Source: Chryseobacterium sp. Tr-659 (GTDB lineage: Bacteria > Bacteroidota > Bacteroidia > Flavobacteriales > Weeksellaceae). Taken from it: a stretch of 64,000 bases of DNA. The DNA lies in contig NZ_VWWP01000004.1 in the NCBI RefSeq assembly GCF_011752975.1, positions 186,001 to 250,000 of the forward strand, in the 5' to 3' direction. The stretch's first letter is position 1, and every line of letters begins with the position of its first letter. Below, in pieces: positions 45,151 through 54,139 of this stretch. Both the position numbers and the translations under genes were made by a program. A model generated the notes under the pieces. That model was not told the DNA's origin and searched no databases. It worked only from the letters and a program-made list of their open reading frames with translations.

Positions 45151-45557
45151 TATTCCACCACAATTGTTTTGGTGATCCAGTTATTTCCTCCGTTCCAGAA
45201 TTTGAATGTATAGGTTCCTTTTCTTTGCGGACTGAAATTGATCTGGTTAACTCCTACAAAATTTCCCTGAGTACAAGGTCCGTTTGTAATATATTTATAA
45301 GCTGTAACAGTTCTTTCCAGGTTATTGCTGTACACATAATCATAACCGTAAAAACCTTGACATTGGGAAGAATATGTGGAATAGGTTTTAATACGCTGGA
45401 TTCCGAAAACATCCATTGTATCATTTACAATTTTTACGCTGTCTATTTTGATCTTACCTATGGATTCGATGGTCTCATAATCATTATCGTCATTACAGGA
45501 GACTGCAATTCCGCCCAATAGGAATACTGAAAATCCAATATTTAAAAGTTTTTTCAT
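45150..45557 (-). CDS. Hypothetical lipoprotein
   Basis: A 135-residue lipoprotein (MKKLLNIGFSVFLLGGIAVSC, Cys at about 21) followed by acidic NDDNDYE, a possible surface-export signal. The mature part is beta-rich with two further Cys (SQCQGFYGYD, GPCTQGNF) that might form a disulphide, and ends GTYTFKFWNGGNNWITKTI. No known family was recognised. It is the first gene of the operon with DUF922 and the nuclease. Confidence 0.75.
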   Translation of the reverse strand: MKKLLNIGFSVFLLGGIAVSCNDDNDYETIESIGKIKIDSVKIVNDTMDVFGIQRIKTYSTYSSQCQGFYGYDYVYSNNLERTVTAYKYITNGPCTQGNFVGVNQINFSPQRKGTYTFKFWNGGNNWITKTIVVE

Positions 45558-45618
45558 AACCTTTAATTTATGATTATTAATAAATAATTAGCAAAAATTA
45601 TTCCCTAATCATACAAAA

Positions 45619-46254
45619 TCAGGAATTAAAATTACCTTTTGATACATAAACCACTTTTTTAGTATCAAAGAATTCTTCATCAAAATAGTTTTTAAGGTTG
45701 TAAATTTCACATTTAATTCCAGCAAGTTCTTCGGCAAGATCTCCTCCTTTTAAATATAAAATTCCATTATGTTTAGGATTAAACTGTTCTTTTTCAAACT
45801 TTCCTTTCAGCCATCTTAAAAATTCCGGCATCTGGGTAACCGCTCTGCTGACTACAAAGTGGAATTTTTCTTTCAGCTTTTCTGCTCTCCCATGAATGGC
45901 GGTTACATTTTTTAATCCGACTCCCTCGGATACAGCTTGTACTACACTGATTTTCTTTCCGATAGAATCAATTAAAGTAAATTGTGTTTCAGGAAACAAA
46001 ATCGCCAGTGGAATCCCTGGAAAACCTCCTCCGGTCCCGATATCCAATACTTTTGTTCCCGGTGCAAATTCCATTACTTTTGCAATTCCCAACGAATGCA
46101 GGATGTGCTTTTCATACAGCGACTCCATATCTTTTCTGGAAATTACATTGATCTTTTCATTCCATTCATTGTATAGTTTTTCCAGTTGTGTAAACTGTTC
46201 CAACTGTGTTTCAGTAAGATCCGGGAAATATTTTAATAGTAACGATGCAGACAT
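45619..46254 (-). CDS. rsmG: 16S rRNA (guanine527-N7)-methyltransferase
   Basis: Methylates G527 of 16S rRNA. I chose the start MSASLLLKYFPDLTETQ at 46254 because a promoter -7 motif at 46273-46280 would lie inside the leader of a longer form starting at 46275. Motif I is VLDIGTGGGFPGIPLA, followed by FTLIDSIGKKISVV and the VVSRAV segment, all typical of RsmG. The length of 211 residues is standard. Confidence 0.95.
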   Translation of the reverse strand: MSASLLLKYFPDLTETQLEQFTQLEKLYNEWNEKINVISRKDMESLYEKHILHSLGIAKVMEFAPGTKVLDIGTGGGFPGIPLAILFPETQFTLIDSIGKKISVVQAVSEGVGLKNVTAIHGRAEKLKEKFHFVVSRAVTQMPEFLRWLKGKFEKEQFNPKHNGILYLKGGDLAEELAGIKCEIYNLKNYFDEEFFDTKKVVYVSKGNFNS

Positions 46255-46272
46255 GTGAATTATTATAATCCG

Positions 46273-46280
46273 CAAAAATA
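46273..46280 (-). promoter_or_regulatory. Bacteroidota -7 promoter motif for rsmG
   Basis: Minus-strand TATTTTTG, a full TAnnTTTG match, 18 bp upstream of the chosen ATG at 46254; it argues against the in-frame ATG at 46275. Confidence 0.5.
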
Positions 46281-46350
46281 AGTTTTATTTCTCTTGTATT
46301 CAAATCTACTTTTCATGATAAGGCCTGAAACCTGCTTTTTCCACCGTTTT

Positions 46351-47688
46351 TTATTTTGCAATTCCCGGAATTACAGGCACACTAAGATTTCCGGATTGAC
46401 TGACTGTCTGAACGGCAAAAATATAGTTATCCTTTGACAACGGAATTTTGATCGAAAGCCCCGTTGTAAATATTTTTTTCTGCCACATCGGGCTATCTGT
46501 TTCCCGCACCAACACATAATATCCGGCTGGCACTCCTGATTTCGGTTTTTGCCAATGAAGCGTTGTAGAGTTCGTCAATTCTTTCACATCCATTTCCACC
46601 TGCTCCGGTTTCGAAGTGGACCTGGCGAGGTTTGCCAGAACAGCTATATTGGCCGCTACATTCTTTTTCAGGTACTTAAAATCTATAAATTCAGGCAAAT
46701 CACCATACTGTTTATTGTTCTCAACTCTTATATCCTGATGCTGATGGTCATAGTTTTCGTAATATTCGGTAAGTCTTACAGATGGAAATCCATTGGTAAC
46801 AAAACTCGTGTGATCTCCTCCACGCAAAAATCGGTCATTTCTGTAAATCAGTTTCACTTCAAGCCCTTTCACGTATTGTTCTGCAACTTCTTTGATGTAT
46901 CTTGCCAATTGCCTTGACTCGCTGTCGTTTTCATATCCGAGATTCCTGATCATCATTGCTTTTTTGTCCAGCCCTGTATAAGGCAATCCTTCACTAAAAA
47001 CCCGAAGCGTACGGGTGTTGACCTCTCCTGTTTCTCCAGCTTTGGGATTACCGATCATATCATTATTCAGAACAGCTTCCAATTGCCCGTTTTCTTTTTT
47101 TATTTTATCTGAAAGAAGTTTAGATCCTAACAGCGACTGTTCTTCTCCGGAAAATGCTACAAATATGACTGAAGCTGGGAATGAAGAGCTGCTTAATATC
47201 CTTGCCGCTTCTATTACTGCACTTACTCCACTCCCATCATCATTAGCACCGGGAGCTGCTGAAGTTCTGTTCATTACATCCGTTACTCTTGAATCGAGGT
47301 GTCCTCCAATCAGAAAGATCCTTTTATCATTAGGATCTGTACCTTTCAGAAAAGCAATGGCATTACCCAGATTTACGGCTTTATCAATACGCTTTCCGTC
47401 CGGCTGCAGATCTTCCTGCTGCAGATAGACTTCCATTCTTCCCCCTGAATTTTTCGCATAGTTTTTAAACTTTCCCAACACCCAGTTCCTCGCTGCACCA
47501 ATTCCTTGCTTCGGATCATCAGTTGCACTTAAAGTATGCCGGGTCTGAAAACTCACCAATTTGCCAATGTATGATTTTAAAGAATCTTCATTTACCTGTT
47601 CAACATATCTTCTCACTTCATTATCCTTTGAATGTCTCTGAGAAAAGACAGTACAGGAAATCAGTAATAGTAAAACGGAATATTTCAT
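46351..47688 (-). CDS. Secreted M28-family aminopeptidase
   Basis: A 445-residue exported zinc peptidase with a signal peptide (about 1-16). All five M28 ligands look intact: His and Asp of GGHLDSRV, Asp of GANDDGSG, the catalytic and ligand Glu of SGEEQSLLG, Asp of NNDMIG and the late His of GGDHTSF. A C-terminal beta domain (about 365-445, LHWQKPKSGVPAGYYVLVRE) looks like fibronectin III. It would trim peptides in the periplasm or outside. It is separate in sequence from the tandem M28 set at 60-64 kb. Confidence 0.9.
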   Translation of the reverse strand: MKYSVLLLLISCTVFSQRHSKDNEVRRYVEQVNEDSLKSYIGKLVSFQTRHTLSATDDPKQGIGAARNWVLGKFKNYAKNSGGRMEVYLQQEDLQPDGKRIDKAVNLGNAIAFLKGTDPNDKRIFLIGGHLDSRVTDVMNRTSAAPGANDDGSGVSAVIEAARILSSSSFPASVIFVAFSGEEQSLLGSKLLSDKIKKENGQLEAVLNNDMIGNPKAGETGEVNTRTLRVFSEGLPYTGLDKKAMMIRNLGYENDSESRQLARYIKEVAEQYVKGLEVKLIYRNDRFLRGGDHTSFVTNGFPSVRLTEYYENYDHQHQDIRVENNKQYGDLPEFIDFKYLKKNVAANIAVLANLARSTSKPEQVEMDVKELTNSTTLHWQKPKSGVPAGYYVLVRETDSPMWQKKIFTTGLSIKIPLSKDNYIFAVQTVSQSGNLSVPVIPGIAK

Positions 47689-47939
47689 AGCATGGATATT
47701 AAAGGGTTAAATATACGAAACACATGGTATCAAAAACATCCTTTTAGCCATATTGAAAGTATTTATTATCACCTGTCAAATTGTAAAAGTATTTTTCTAA
47801 AAAAGTACATTCACAATTAAGATTGACTAAAATTCTTATGGGAAAACAATATTTTTTCATACGCAATGATCTGGTAAAAACCTGACAAAAATCTTTAAAG
47901 CCAACCTACTTTTATTACTTCTGCAAGATGTTTTTATTA

Positions 47940-47947
47940 TATATTTG
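47940..47947 (+). promoter_or_regulatory. Bacteroidota -7 promoter motif for the aminotransferase
   Basis: TATATTTG, a full TAnnTTTG match, 18 bp upstream of the chosen ATG at 47966. Confidence 0.45.
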
Positions 47948-47965
47948 TTAAAATTCAAAAAATAC

Positions 47966-49159
47966 ATGGATAAACTTTCAGATAGAGTAAAAAGACTAGG
48001 ATACTCACAGACTTTTGTAATGTCTAACAAAGCCAGAGAAATGAAAGCCAGCGGAATAGATGTCATCAGTTTAACTCTTGGTGAACCGGATTTTGATGTT
48101 CCGGACAATATCAAACAAGCCGCATTCGATGCTATCAATCAAAACTACAGCCACTACTCTCCTGTTCCCGGTTTTCTGGAACTGCGCGAGGCTATTGCCT
48201 ATAAATTAAAAAGAGACAACCACCTGGAATACAAACCTACACAGATTTGTGTCTCCAATGGTGCTAAACAGGCTATCTTAAATGTTCTGGCTGCAATCCT
48301 GAATGATGGTGATGAAGTTCTTCTTCCTGCTCCGTACTGGGTAAGCTATGATGAAATGGTTAAAATGATGGGCGGTACTTCGGTGATGCTTCCAACCTCT
48401 TATGTTACAGATTTCAAAGTTACCGCAGAACAGCTTGAAGAAGCGATTACGGATAAAACAAAAGCTGTACTTTTCAGTTCTCCATGTAATCCATCCGGAG
48501 GTTATTATACCTACGATGAATTAAAATCTATCGCAAAAGTAATCGCAAAATATCCACAGGTAACGATTATTTCTGATGAGATCTATGAATTCATCAATTA
48601 TGAAACGAAAACAACCTCTATTGCTCAATTTCCTGAAGTTTATGAGCAGACCGCTGTCATTAACGGAATGTCAAAAGCCTTTGCAATGACGGGATGGAGA
48701 ATCGGATATTCCGCATGTCCTGAATGGCTGGCAAAAGCCTGTGAAAAAGTACAGGGGCAAATGACAAGCGGAGCCAATACTATGGCACAGAGAGCATCTA
48801 TTACTGCATTAAAAACAGATCCTTCCGAATACAGATATATGATTGATGCTTTCAAAAAGAGAAGAGATCTGGTTTACGAACTGATTCAGGAAATTCCTGG
48901 GTTTAAAGTATTACTGCCTAAAGCAGCATTCTACTTTTTCCCGGATATTTCTCATTATATCGGAAAAACATTAAATGGAACTGAAATCAAAAATTCGGAT
49001 GATTTTGCCATGTTTCTTCTTGAAAATGCACATGTAGGCTGTGTAGGAGGCTATTCTTTCGGAAGCCCTGAATGTATCAGATTCTCGTATGCTGCCTCTG
49101 AAGAAGAACTGAGAGAAGCAATGAGAAGAATTAAGGAAGTATTGGAAAAATTCAATTAA
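47966..49159 (+). CDS. PLP-dependent class I/II aminotransferase (aspartate aminotransferase-like)
   Basis: A 397-residue cytosolic transaminase, counted from MDKLSDRVKRLGYSQTF. A longer TTG start at 47945 falls in the promoter motif and is rejected. The PLP lysine is in NGMSKAFAMTGWRIGY; SSPCNPSGG and IISDEIYEF are typical fold-I blocks. The sequence is most like the aspartate or aromatic aminotransferases of the I-gamma group. The M16 peptidase gene starts 28 bp downstream. Confidence 0.92.
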   Translation: MDKLSDRVKRLGYSQTFVMSNKAREMKASGIDVISLTLGEPDFDVPDNIKQAAFDAINQNYSHYSPVPGFLELREAIAYKLKRDNHLEYKPTQICVSNGAKQAILNVLAAILNDGDEVLLPAPYWVSYDEMVKMMGGTSVMLPTSYVTDFKVTAEQLEEAITDKTKAVLFSSPCNPSGGYYTYDELKSIAKVIAKYPQVTIISDEIYEFINYETKTTSIAQFPEVYEQTAVINGMSKAFAMTGWRIGYSACPEWLAKACEKVQGQMTSGANTMAQRASITALKTDPSEYRYMIDAFKKRRDLVYELIQEIPGFKVLLPKAAFYFFPDISHYIGKTLNGTEIKNSDDFAMFLLENAHVGCVGGYSFGSPECIRFSYAASEEELREAMRRIKEVLEKFN

Positions 49160-49187
49160 TAACCAATAAAAATAAAACACAACGGTA

Positions 49188-52127
49188 ATGAATCTGTTAA
49201 AAAAACTAACTATCGCAACCAGTATTGCAGCGGCAAGTTTCGCAGGCTACGCTTACGGTCAGGATTTCCAATGGAAAGAAGCCACCTCCAACGGCTATAA
49301 GTACAAGTATGTAACCAATGATCCTACTTCGGCAAGATACTATACTTTAAAAAATGGATTAACTGTAATCCTGAGTCCTACGAATAAAGATCCAAGAATT
49401 CAGGCCTATATTGCTACAAAAGCAGGAAGTAAAACCGATCCCGCAGATCACACTGGTCTTGCCCATTATCTGGAGCATATGCTTTTTAAAGGAACAGATA
49501 AGTTCGGTTCTAAAGACTGGGCAAAAGAAAAACCTCTTTTAGACCAGATTGATGCACTTTATGAAAAGTATAACCAGACAAAGGACGAAACTAAAAGAAA
49601 GGAGATTTACAAAGAAATAGACAGAGTATCCGGAGAAGCTGCCAAATATGCGATCGCCAACGAGTATGATAAAATGATGGCCGGCATGGGTGCAGACGGA
49701 ACCAATGCCTTTACTTCTTTTGAACAAACTGTATACACGGAAGATGTTCCTGCCAATGTGATTGATAAATTTCTTGCAGTACAGGCTGAAAGATTCAGAG
49801 AACCCGTTTTGAGACTTTTCCATACAGAGCTTGAAGCGGTATATGAAGAAAAAAACAGATCTCTTGATGATGACAGTGATAAAGTTTTCGATACCATGTT
49901 TGCCAGCCTTTTCCCTAATAACAATTACGGAAAACAAACTACCATTGGTACGATTGAGCATTTGAAAAATCCATCTCTTCACGCTATCAGAGATTATTAT
50001 AACAGTTATTATGTTCCCAATAACATGGGGATCATCATGTCCGGAGATTTCAATCCTGATGAAGTGATTGCAAAGATTGACAAATCTTTCTCTTACATGA
50101 AATCTAAGGCAGTCCCTGAATACAAAGTAGGTCAGGAGAAGCCAATCACTGCTCCTGTTGTAAAAGAAGTGGTAGGACCCAACCCTGAAAGCGTTATGCT
50201 TGGTTTCAGATTCCCGGGGGCTTCTACTAAAGACGCCAGATTATTGAACCTTGTAGGAAATATGCTTACCAACGGACAGGCAGGACTCATCGATCTTGAT
50301 CTTGTAAAGAAACAAAAGTTATTAGGTGCTTATGCTTTCCCTTATGCTTTAAAAGATTATTCTGTTTTACTATTACAGGGAAAACCAACTGAAGGACAGT
50401 CTTTGGATGAAGTAAAAAACCTTCTTCTTCAGGAAATTGACAAACTGAGAAAGGGAGAATTTTCTGATGACCTGATTCAATCTATCGTTAACAATGAAAA
50501 GAAGAATATCATTCAGAAAGATGAAAAATATTCATCAAGAGCAAGCAATCTGATGGATGAGTTCACCTCTGACGTTGACCATAGAGTAACTTTGGAATAT
50601 GTTGAAGAAATCTCCAAGCTTACTAAAAAAGATATTATGGATTTCGCTTCCAAATATCTTCAAAACAATAATTATGTAGCGGTTTACAAAAAGAAGGGAG
50701 AAGACAAAAGCATTGTAAAAGTTGACAAACCTACTATTACACCTGTGTCCGTAAACAGAGAAGACCAGTCTCCTTTCCTTAAGAAGATCGACGAAATGCC
50801 GGAAAATCCAATTTCTCCGGTATGGCTGAATTATGATAAAGACATCGCTAAAAATAAATTAGGTGATGTAGATGTACTTTCCGTAAAGAATACAGATAAT
50901 GCCCTCTTCAGAATGTATTATCATTTTGATTCAGGAAAATGGAATAACAAAATTCTTCCCTTAGCTGCAGAATATCTTCAGTATTTAGGAACTAAAGATA
51001 AATCTTCGGAAATCATCAGTAAAGAATTTTATAAACTTGCTTCAAGCTTTAACGTAAGCGCTGGAAATGAAGAAACTTATGTATCGCTGGAAGGTTTAAA
51101 TGAAAACTTTGATAAAACCGCAGCTTTGTTTGAAGATCTGATCAAAAACTGCCAGGCAGATCAGGGAGCTCTTGATGCATATAAAGTAAGACTGAAGAAA
51201 GCAAGAGCCAATGCCAAGCAGAACAAGGCAACCATCATGTCCGGGCTCAGAAGCTACGCGCAATATGGAGCACAAAATCCTTTCAATAATGTTTTAAGTG
51301 ATGCTGAACTTGATGCTTTAAAAGCTGAAGACCTGATCAATGTTCTTCATGACCTGTTTAACTTTAAGCATAAGGTATTATATTACGGACCGAAATCAGG
51401 AAACGAAATAGTTGCCTCTTTAAAGCCTGTACACAAGCTTCCCGCAACGCTGAAAGACCTTCCGAAGACAAAAACCTTTACTCAGATTCCGACAGATAAA
51501 AACAAGGTATTATTTGCCCATTATGATATGGTACAGGCTGAAGTTTTCTGGGTAAGAAATTCAGATCAATACAATCCTTCCACGACACCTACTGTAAGTT
51601 TATTCAACAGCTATTTCGGAGGTGGAATGGGGTCTATCGTATTCCAGACGATCAGAGAATCTAAAGCACTAGCCTACTCTACATATTCTTATTTTGCACT
51701 TCCAAGCAAAAAAACAGATAAGGATATGATCATGGCTTATGTAGGAACTCAGGCTGATAAATTCAACGAGTCCACAACAGCAATGAATGAGCTTTTGACT
51801 ACTCTTCCAAAATCTGAGCAGTTATTTGAAACAGCAAAAAGCGGATTGAAAAAATCGATAGCTTCAGAAAGAATCACTCAGGATGGTATTATCTTCTCTT
51901 ATTTAAAATCCCAAAGACTTGGAAACAATTTTGATATGAGAAAGAGTGTTTATGAACAGGCACCCAAACTGTCTTTTTCAGACATCAATACATTCCATGA
52001 CAAGGAAATGAGAAATAAAAACTACACGTACTGCCTTGTTGCCTCTCAAGATAAAGTAAATGAGGCCGATATGCAGAAATTAGGTGAAGTAAAAAAACTT
52101 AATTTAACTGAAATTTTCGGTTACTAA
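49188..52127 (+). CDS. Secreted M16-family zinc peptidase
   Basis: A 979-residue exported insulinase-type protein with a signal peptide (about 1-24). It has two tandem M16 halves. The first holds the inverted zinc motif HYLEH (residues 93-97) and the downstream Glu in EAVYEEKNRSLDDD; the second half (from about 530) lacks it, as is normal. It degrades peptides, probably in the periplasm. Possibly co-transcribed with the aminotransferase. A clear terminator follows. Confidence 0.93.
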   Translation: MNLLKKLTIATSIAAASFAGYAYGQDFQWKEATSNGYKYKYVTNDPTSARYYTLKNGLTVILSPTNKDPRIQAYIATKAGSKTDPADHTGLAHYLEHMLFKGTDKFGSKDWAKEKPLLDQIDALYEKYNQTKDETKRKEIYKEIDRVSGEAAKYAIANEYDKMMAGMGADGTNAFTSFEQTVYTEDVPANVIDKFLAVQAERFREPVLRLFHTELEAVYEEKNRSLDDDSDKVFDTMFASLFPNNNYGKQTTIGTIEHLKNPSLHAIRDYYNSYYVPNNMGIIMSGDFNPDEVIAKIDKSFSYMKSKAVPEYKVGQEKPITAPVVKEVVGPNPESVMLGFRFPGASTKDARLLNLVGNMLTNGQAGLIDLDLVKKQKLLGAYAFPYALKDYSVLLLQGKPTEGQSLDEVKNLLLQEIDKLRKGEFSDDLIQSIVNNEKKNIIQKDEKYSSRASNLMDEFTSDVDHRVTLEYVEEISKLTKKDIMDFASKYLQNNNYVAVYKKKGEDKSIVKVDKPTITPVSVNREDQSPFLKKIDEMPENPISPVWLNYDKDIAKNKLGDVDVLSVKNTDNALFRMYYHFDSGKWNNKILPLAAEYLQYLGTKDKSSEIISKEFYKLASSFNVSAGNEETYVSLEGLNENFDKTAALFEDLIKNCQADQGALDAYKVRLKKARANAKQNKATIMSGLRSYAQYGAQNPFNNVLSDAELDALKAEDLINVLHDLFNFKHKVLYYGPKSGNEIVASLKPVHKLPATLKDLPKTKTFTQIPTDKNKVLFAHYDMVQAEVFWVRNSDQYNPSTTPTVSLFNSYFGGGMGSIVFQTIRESKALAYSTYSYFALPSKKTDKDMIMAYVGTQADKFNESTTAMNELLTTLPKSEQLFETAKSGLKKSIASERITQDGIIFSYLKSQRLGNNFDMRKSVYEQAPKLSFSDINTFHDKEMRNKNYTYCLVASQDKVNEADMQKLGEVKKLNLTEIFGY

Positions 52128-52134
52128 AATGAAC

Positions 52135-52160
52135 AAAAAGCCCTGGTATCAGGGCTTTTT
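52135..52160 (+). terminator. Terminator after the M16 peptidase
   Basis: Stem AAAAAGCCCTG / CAGGGCTTTTT with a GTAT loop, ending in a T run. Confidence 0.85.
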
Positions 52161-52209
52161 ATTTTATAAATAGCTAAAAACAATTATAGATTTTATTTAT
52201 CAATATTAA

Positions 52210-52241
52210 TTTGATTGATAGATGAATCTTTTATATCTTTG
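52210..52241 (+). promoter_or_regulatory. Complete Bacteroidota promoter for the peroxiredoxin
   Basis: TTTG (-33) at 52210-52213 and TATCTTTG (-7) at 52234-52241, separated by 20 bp. This is the best consensus promoter in the window, as expected for a highly expressed antioxidant gene. Confidence 0.7.
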
Positions 52242-52274
52242 CACAAGAAATTTAAATATAAAAACAGAAAAATT

Positions 52275-52907
52275 ATGTCTTTAGTAGGAAAAAAATTCCC
52301 AAATTTAACAATTGACGCAATGTCTGAAATGGGTGACGATCTTAAAATCAACATCCTTGATGAAGCAGTAAACAACCAGCAAAAAGTTCTTTTATTCTGG
52401 TACCCTAAAGATTTCACTTTCGTTTGTCCTACTGAGCTTCACGCTTTTCAGGAGGCTTTAGGTGAATTCGAAAAAAGAAACACTAAAGTAATCGGTGCAT
52501 CTTGCGATACTAACGAAGTACACTTCGCTTGGTTGAACACACCAAAAGATAATGGAGGTATTGAAGGAGTAACTTACCCGCTTTTAGCTGATACACACAG
52601 ACAATTGGCAAACACTTTAGGAATTGTAGATCAGGATTTCGAATATGACGAAGACGGAAACGAAATTTTCACAGGTTCTAACGTAACTTACAGAGCAACT
52701 TACCTTGTTGACGAAACTGGAAAAATTTTCCACGAAGCAGTAAACGATATGCCATTAGGAAGAAACGTAAAAGAATTCTTAAGACTGATCGACGCTTACA
52801 CTCACGTTCAGAAACACGGTGAAGTATGTCCTGCAAACTGGGAAGAAGGAAAAGATGCTATGAAAGCTGACAGAACTTCTACTGCAGAATACTTAGCTAA
52901 AAATTAA
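52275..52907 (+). CDS. Typical 2-Cys peroxiredoxin (AhpC/Prx1 type)
   Basis: A 210-residue cytosolic peroxidase, starting at MSLVGKKFPN; this start sits well with the promoter at 52210-52241. The peroxidatic Cys is Cys51 in FTFVCPTE and the resolving Cys is Cys185 in HGEVCPANW. It reduces hydrogen peroxide and organic peroxides and is recycled by thioredoxin; the thioredoxin-like gene next door fits that role. Confidence 0.95.
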   Translation: MSLVGKKFPNLTIDAMSEMGDDLKINILDEAVNNQQKVLLFWYPKDFTFVCPTELHAFQEALGEFEKRNTKVIGASCDTNEVHFAWLNTPKDNGGIEGVTYPLLADTHRQLANTLGIVDQDFEYDEDGNEIFTGSNVTYRATYLVDETGKIFHEAVNDMPLGRNVKEFLRLIDAYTHVQKHGEVCPANWEEGKDAMKADRTSTAEYLAKN

Positions 52908-52924
52908 TATCTTAATTTTAATAC

Positions 52925-53014
52925 AACAATGTAACAATCTAACGGTATAACAATTTTAAAAGTTAATTTTTTTGAATTGTTAGATTGGTCAATTTTCCAG
53001 ATTGTTACATTGTT
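52925..53014. repeat. 90-bp element with perfect 16-bp terminal inverted repeats
   Basis: Left arm AACAATGTAACAATCT (52925-52940) and right arm AGATTGTTACATTGTT (52999-53014) are exact complements. The 58-bp interior is AT-rich with further partial complementarity. It sits between the peroxiredoxin and thioredoxin genes. Confidence 0.6.
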
Positions 53015-53043
53015 AAATTTCAACCCTTAAAATTTAACCACTT

Positions 53044-53352
53044 ATGTACACAGAACTAACTGAAGATACATTACAGAATATAGTTAACGACAACGAAAAA
53101 GTAGTTGTTCAATATGGCGCAACATGGTGCGGAAACTGCAGAATTATGAAACCAAAATTCAAAAAGCTGGCATCAGAAAACGAAGCTATTCCATTTTTAT
53201 ATGTAGATGCTGAAAAGCTTCCTGAAAGCAGAAAATTAGCTAAAGTTGACAACCTGCCTACTTTCGCCATCTTTAAGAACGGAGAATTGGTAAACCAGGT
53301 TCAGTCTAATCAGGCAGAAAGTTTAATTAACCTTTTTAACGAACTAGCATAA
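53044..53352 (+). CDS. Thioredoxin-family protein
   Basis: A 102-residue thioredoxin fold with an active site WCGNC (Cys29, Cys32) instead of the usual CGPC. This may alter redox potential. The cis-Pro is in DNLPTFAIF. There is no signal peptide, so it is cytosolic. It likely supports the peroxiredoxin just upstream. The stop overlaps the next start by one base. Confidence 0.9.
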   Translation: MYTELTEDTLQNIVNDNEKVVVQYGATWCGNCRIMKPKFKKLASENEAIPFLYVDAEKLPESRKLAKVDNLPTFAIFKNGELVNQVQSNQAESLINLFNELA

Positions 53353-53600
53353 TGAAATTACCCGTAATCAGACAATTCTATCAGAATCAGACTCCTGAAA
53401 ATCTTGAGAAGACATTAGAAGTTCTGGAAAGTTTCTGCGAATTCAGAGGAACAAGTGAAGAGGATTTAAACGTAGCAGGAGAACTTATTACCAACATATG
53501 CGGGGCCTTGGAGGTTCACGCCAATGTACAGAACGGAATGAGCGAAAAAGATGCTTTAAATTCTTTTGCACAAAAGGTTTTAGGTTCTATTGACAAATAA
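53352..53600 (+). CDS. DUF6952-like small protein
   Basis: An 82-residue cytosolic protein, MKLPVIRQFYQNQTPENLEK onward, with an ICGALEVHANVQNGMSEKDA segment. In flavobacteria such a protein is commonly encoded right after a peroxiredoxin and thioredoxin, and I recognise the family by that neighbourhood and length. Function unknown. It overlaps the thioredoxin stop by one base, so the pair is translationally coupled. Confidence 0.75.
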   Translation: MKLPVIRQFYQNQTPENLEKTLEVLESFCEFRGTSEEDLNVAGELITNICGALEVHANVQNGMSEKDALNSFAQKVLGSIDK

Positions 53601-53775
53601 CTTTTTAAAGGTTATAAAAACACAAAACAAAATACCTGAGGTTCTCCTCATTACTATACTTTTTCCTTATTCTTTAAGAATCTTTTTATTTTTCAACTGT
53701 AAAATGACTTCAAAAGACTTTAATCGGTCCCATGAAGCTTAGAGTTGCGTGGTAAATTTTTAAAGAATATCCAAT

Positions 53776-53805
53776 AAAATCCCGGTGAAATCTCATCAGG
53801 ATTTT
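53776..53805 (+). terminator. Hairpin with T run downstream of the thioredoxin operon
   Basis: Stem AAAATCC.GGTGA / TCATC.GGATTTT with one unpaired base on each side and one G-T pair, followed by a T run. It lies 175 bp past the last stop. It shares wording with the terminator at 54072-54107. Confidence 0.6.
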
Positions 53806-53962
53806 TTGGGTTTACTTCTGAAAACACAAATTCTACCAACATCTTTGTATGAATTCCACGAATAAACAGATACGAAACCATTCCCTCTATACAACGCAAT
53901 CATCTGTAATCATCAATGAAGCCTTCAGTTGTAAATCCAATATAAAACTCGTAATAAGTTTT

Positions 53963-54021
53963 GGCTAAAGCCATTACAAATCTGTCATAAAACAAACGAG
54001 CTAAGGCCCCGCTCCTATTGA
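53963..54021 (+). repeat. REP-like dispersed element, copy 3
   Basis: GGCTAAAGCC at the left, about 27 bp of spacer, then GAGCTAAGGCCCC followed by GCTCCTATTGA. Span 59 bp, as in copies 1 and 2. Confidence 0.55.
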
Positions 54022-54071
54022 ATTTCTGCCACTTGTGAGATCATTTGAGCCATTTGTTTAAAAATCATTTG

Positions 54072-54107
54072 TATAAAAAAAAATCCCGATGAAAGTGTTC
54101 ACCGGGA
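54072..54107 (-). terminator. Terminator after the Bax-inhibitor-like gene
   Basis: Minus-strand stem TCCCGGTGAA / TTCATCGGGA (one G-T pair) with a short loop, then a long T run. Confidence 0.8.
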
Positions 54108-54139
54108 CTGTTATTTTAAAGATAAGATCAACTCATCAG

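Larger units (their letters stand above)
53601..54139. other. 540-bp intergenic region with terminators and a REP-like element
   Basis: No gene is supported here. It contains a hairpin at 53776-53805, a REP-like element at 53963-54021 and the terminator of the Bax-inhibitor gene at 54072-54107. No tRNA or other RNA was recognised. Confidence 0.5.

Noticed and set aside
46255..46275. Upstream ATG for rsmG
   Set aside because: Overlaps the -7 motif and adds MRIIIIH, not found in RsmG proteins.
47945..47965. TTG start for the aminotransferase
   Set aside because: It overlaps the TAnnTTTG promoter motif; the ATG at 47966 gives the normal length.
52215..52274. Alternative upstream start for the peroxiredoxin
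   Set aside because: It lies within the promoter (52210-52241), so it cannot be in the mRNA; MSLVGKKFPN is the family N-terminus.
53601..54139. tRNA or structured RNA in the long gap
   Set aside because: No cloverleaf or known RNA structure was found; only hairpin terminators and a REP-like repeat.
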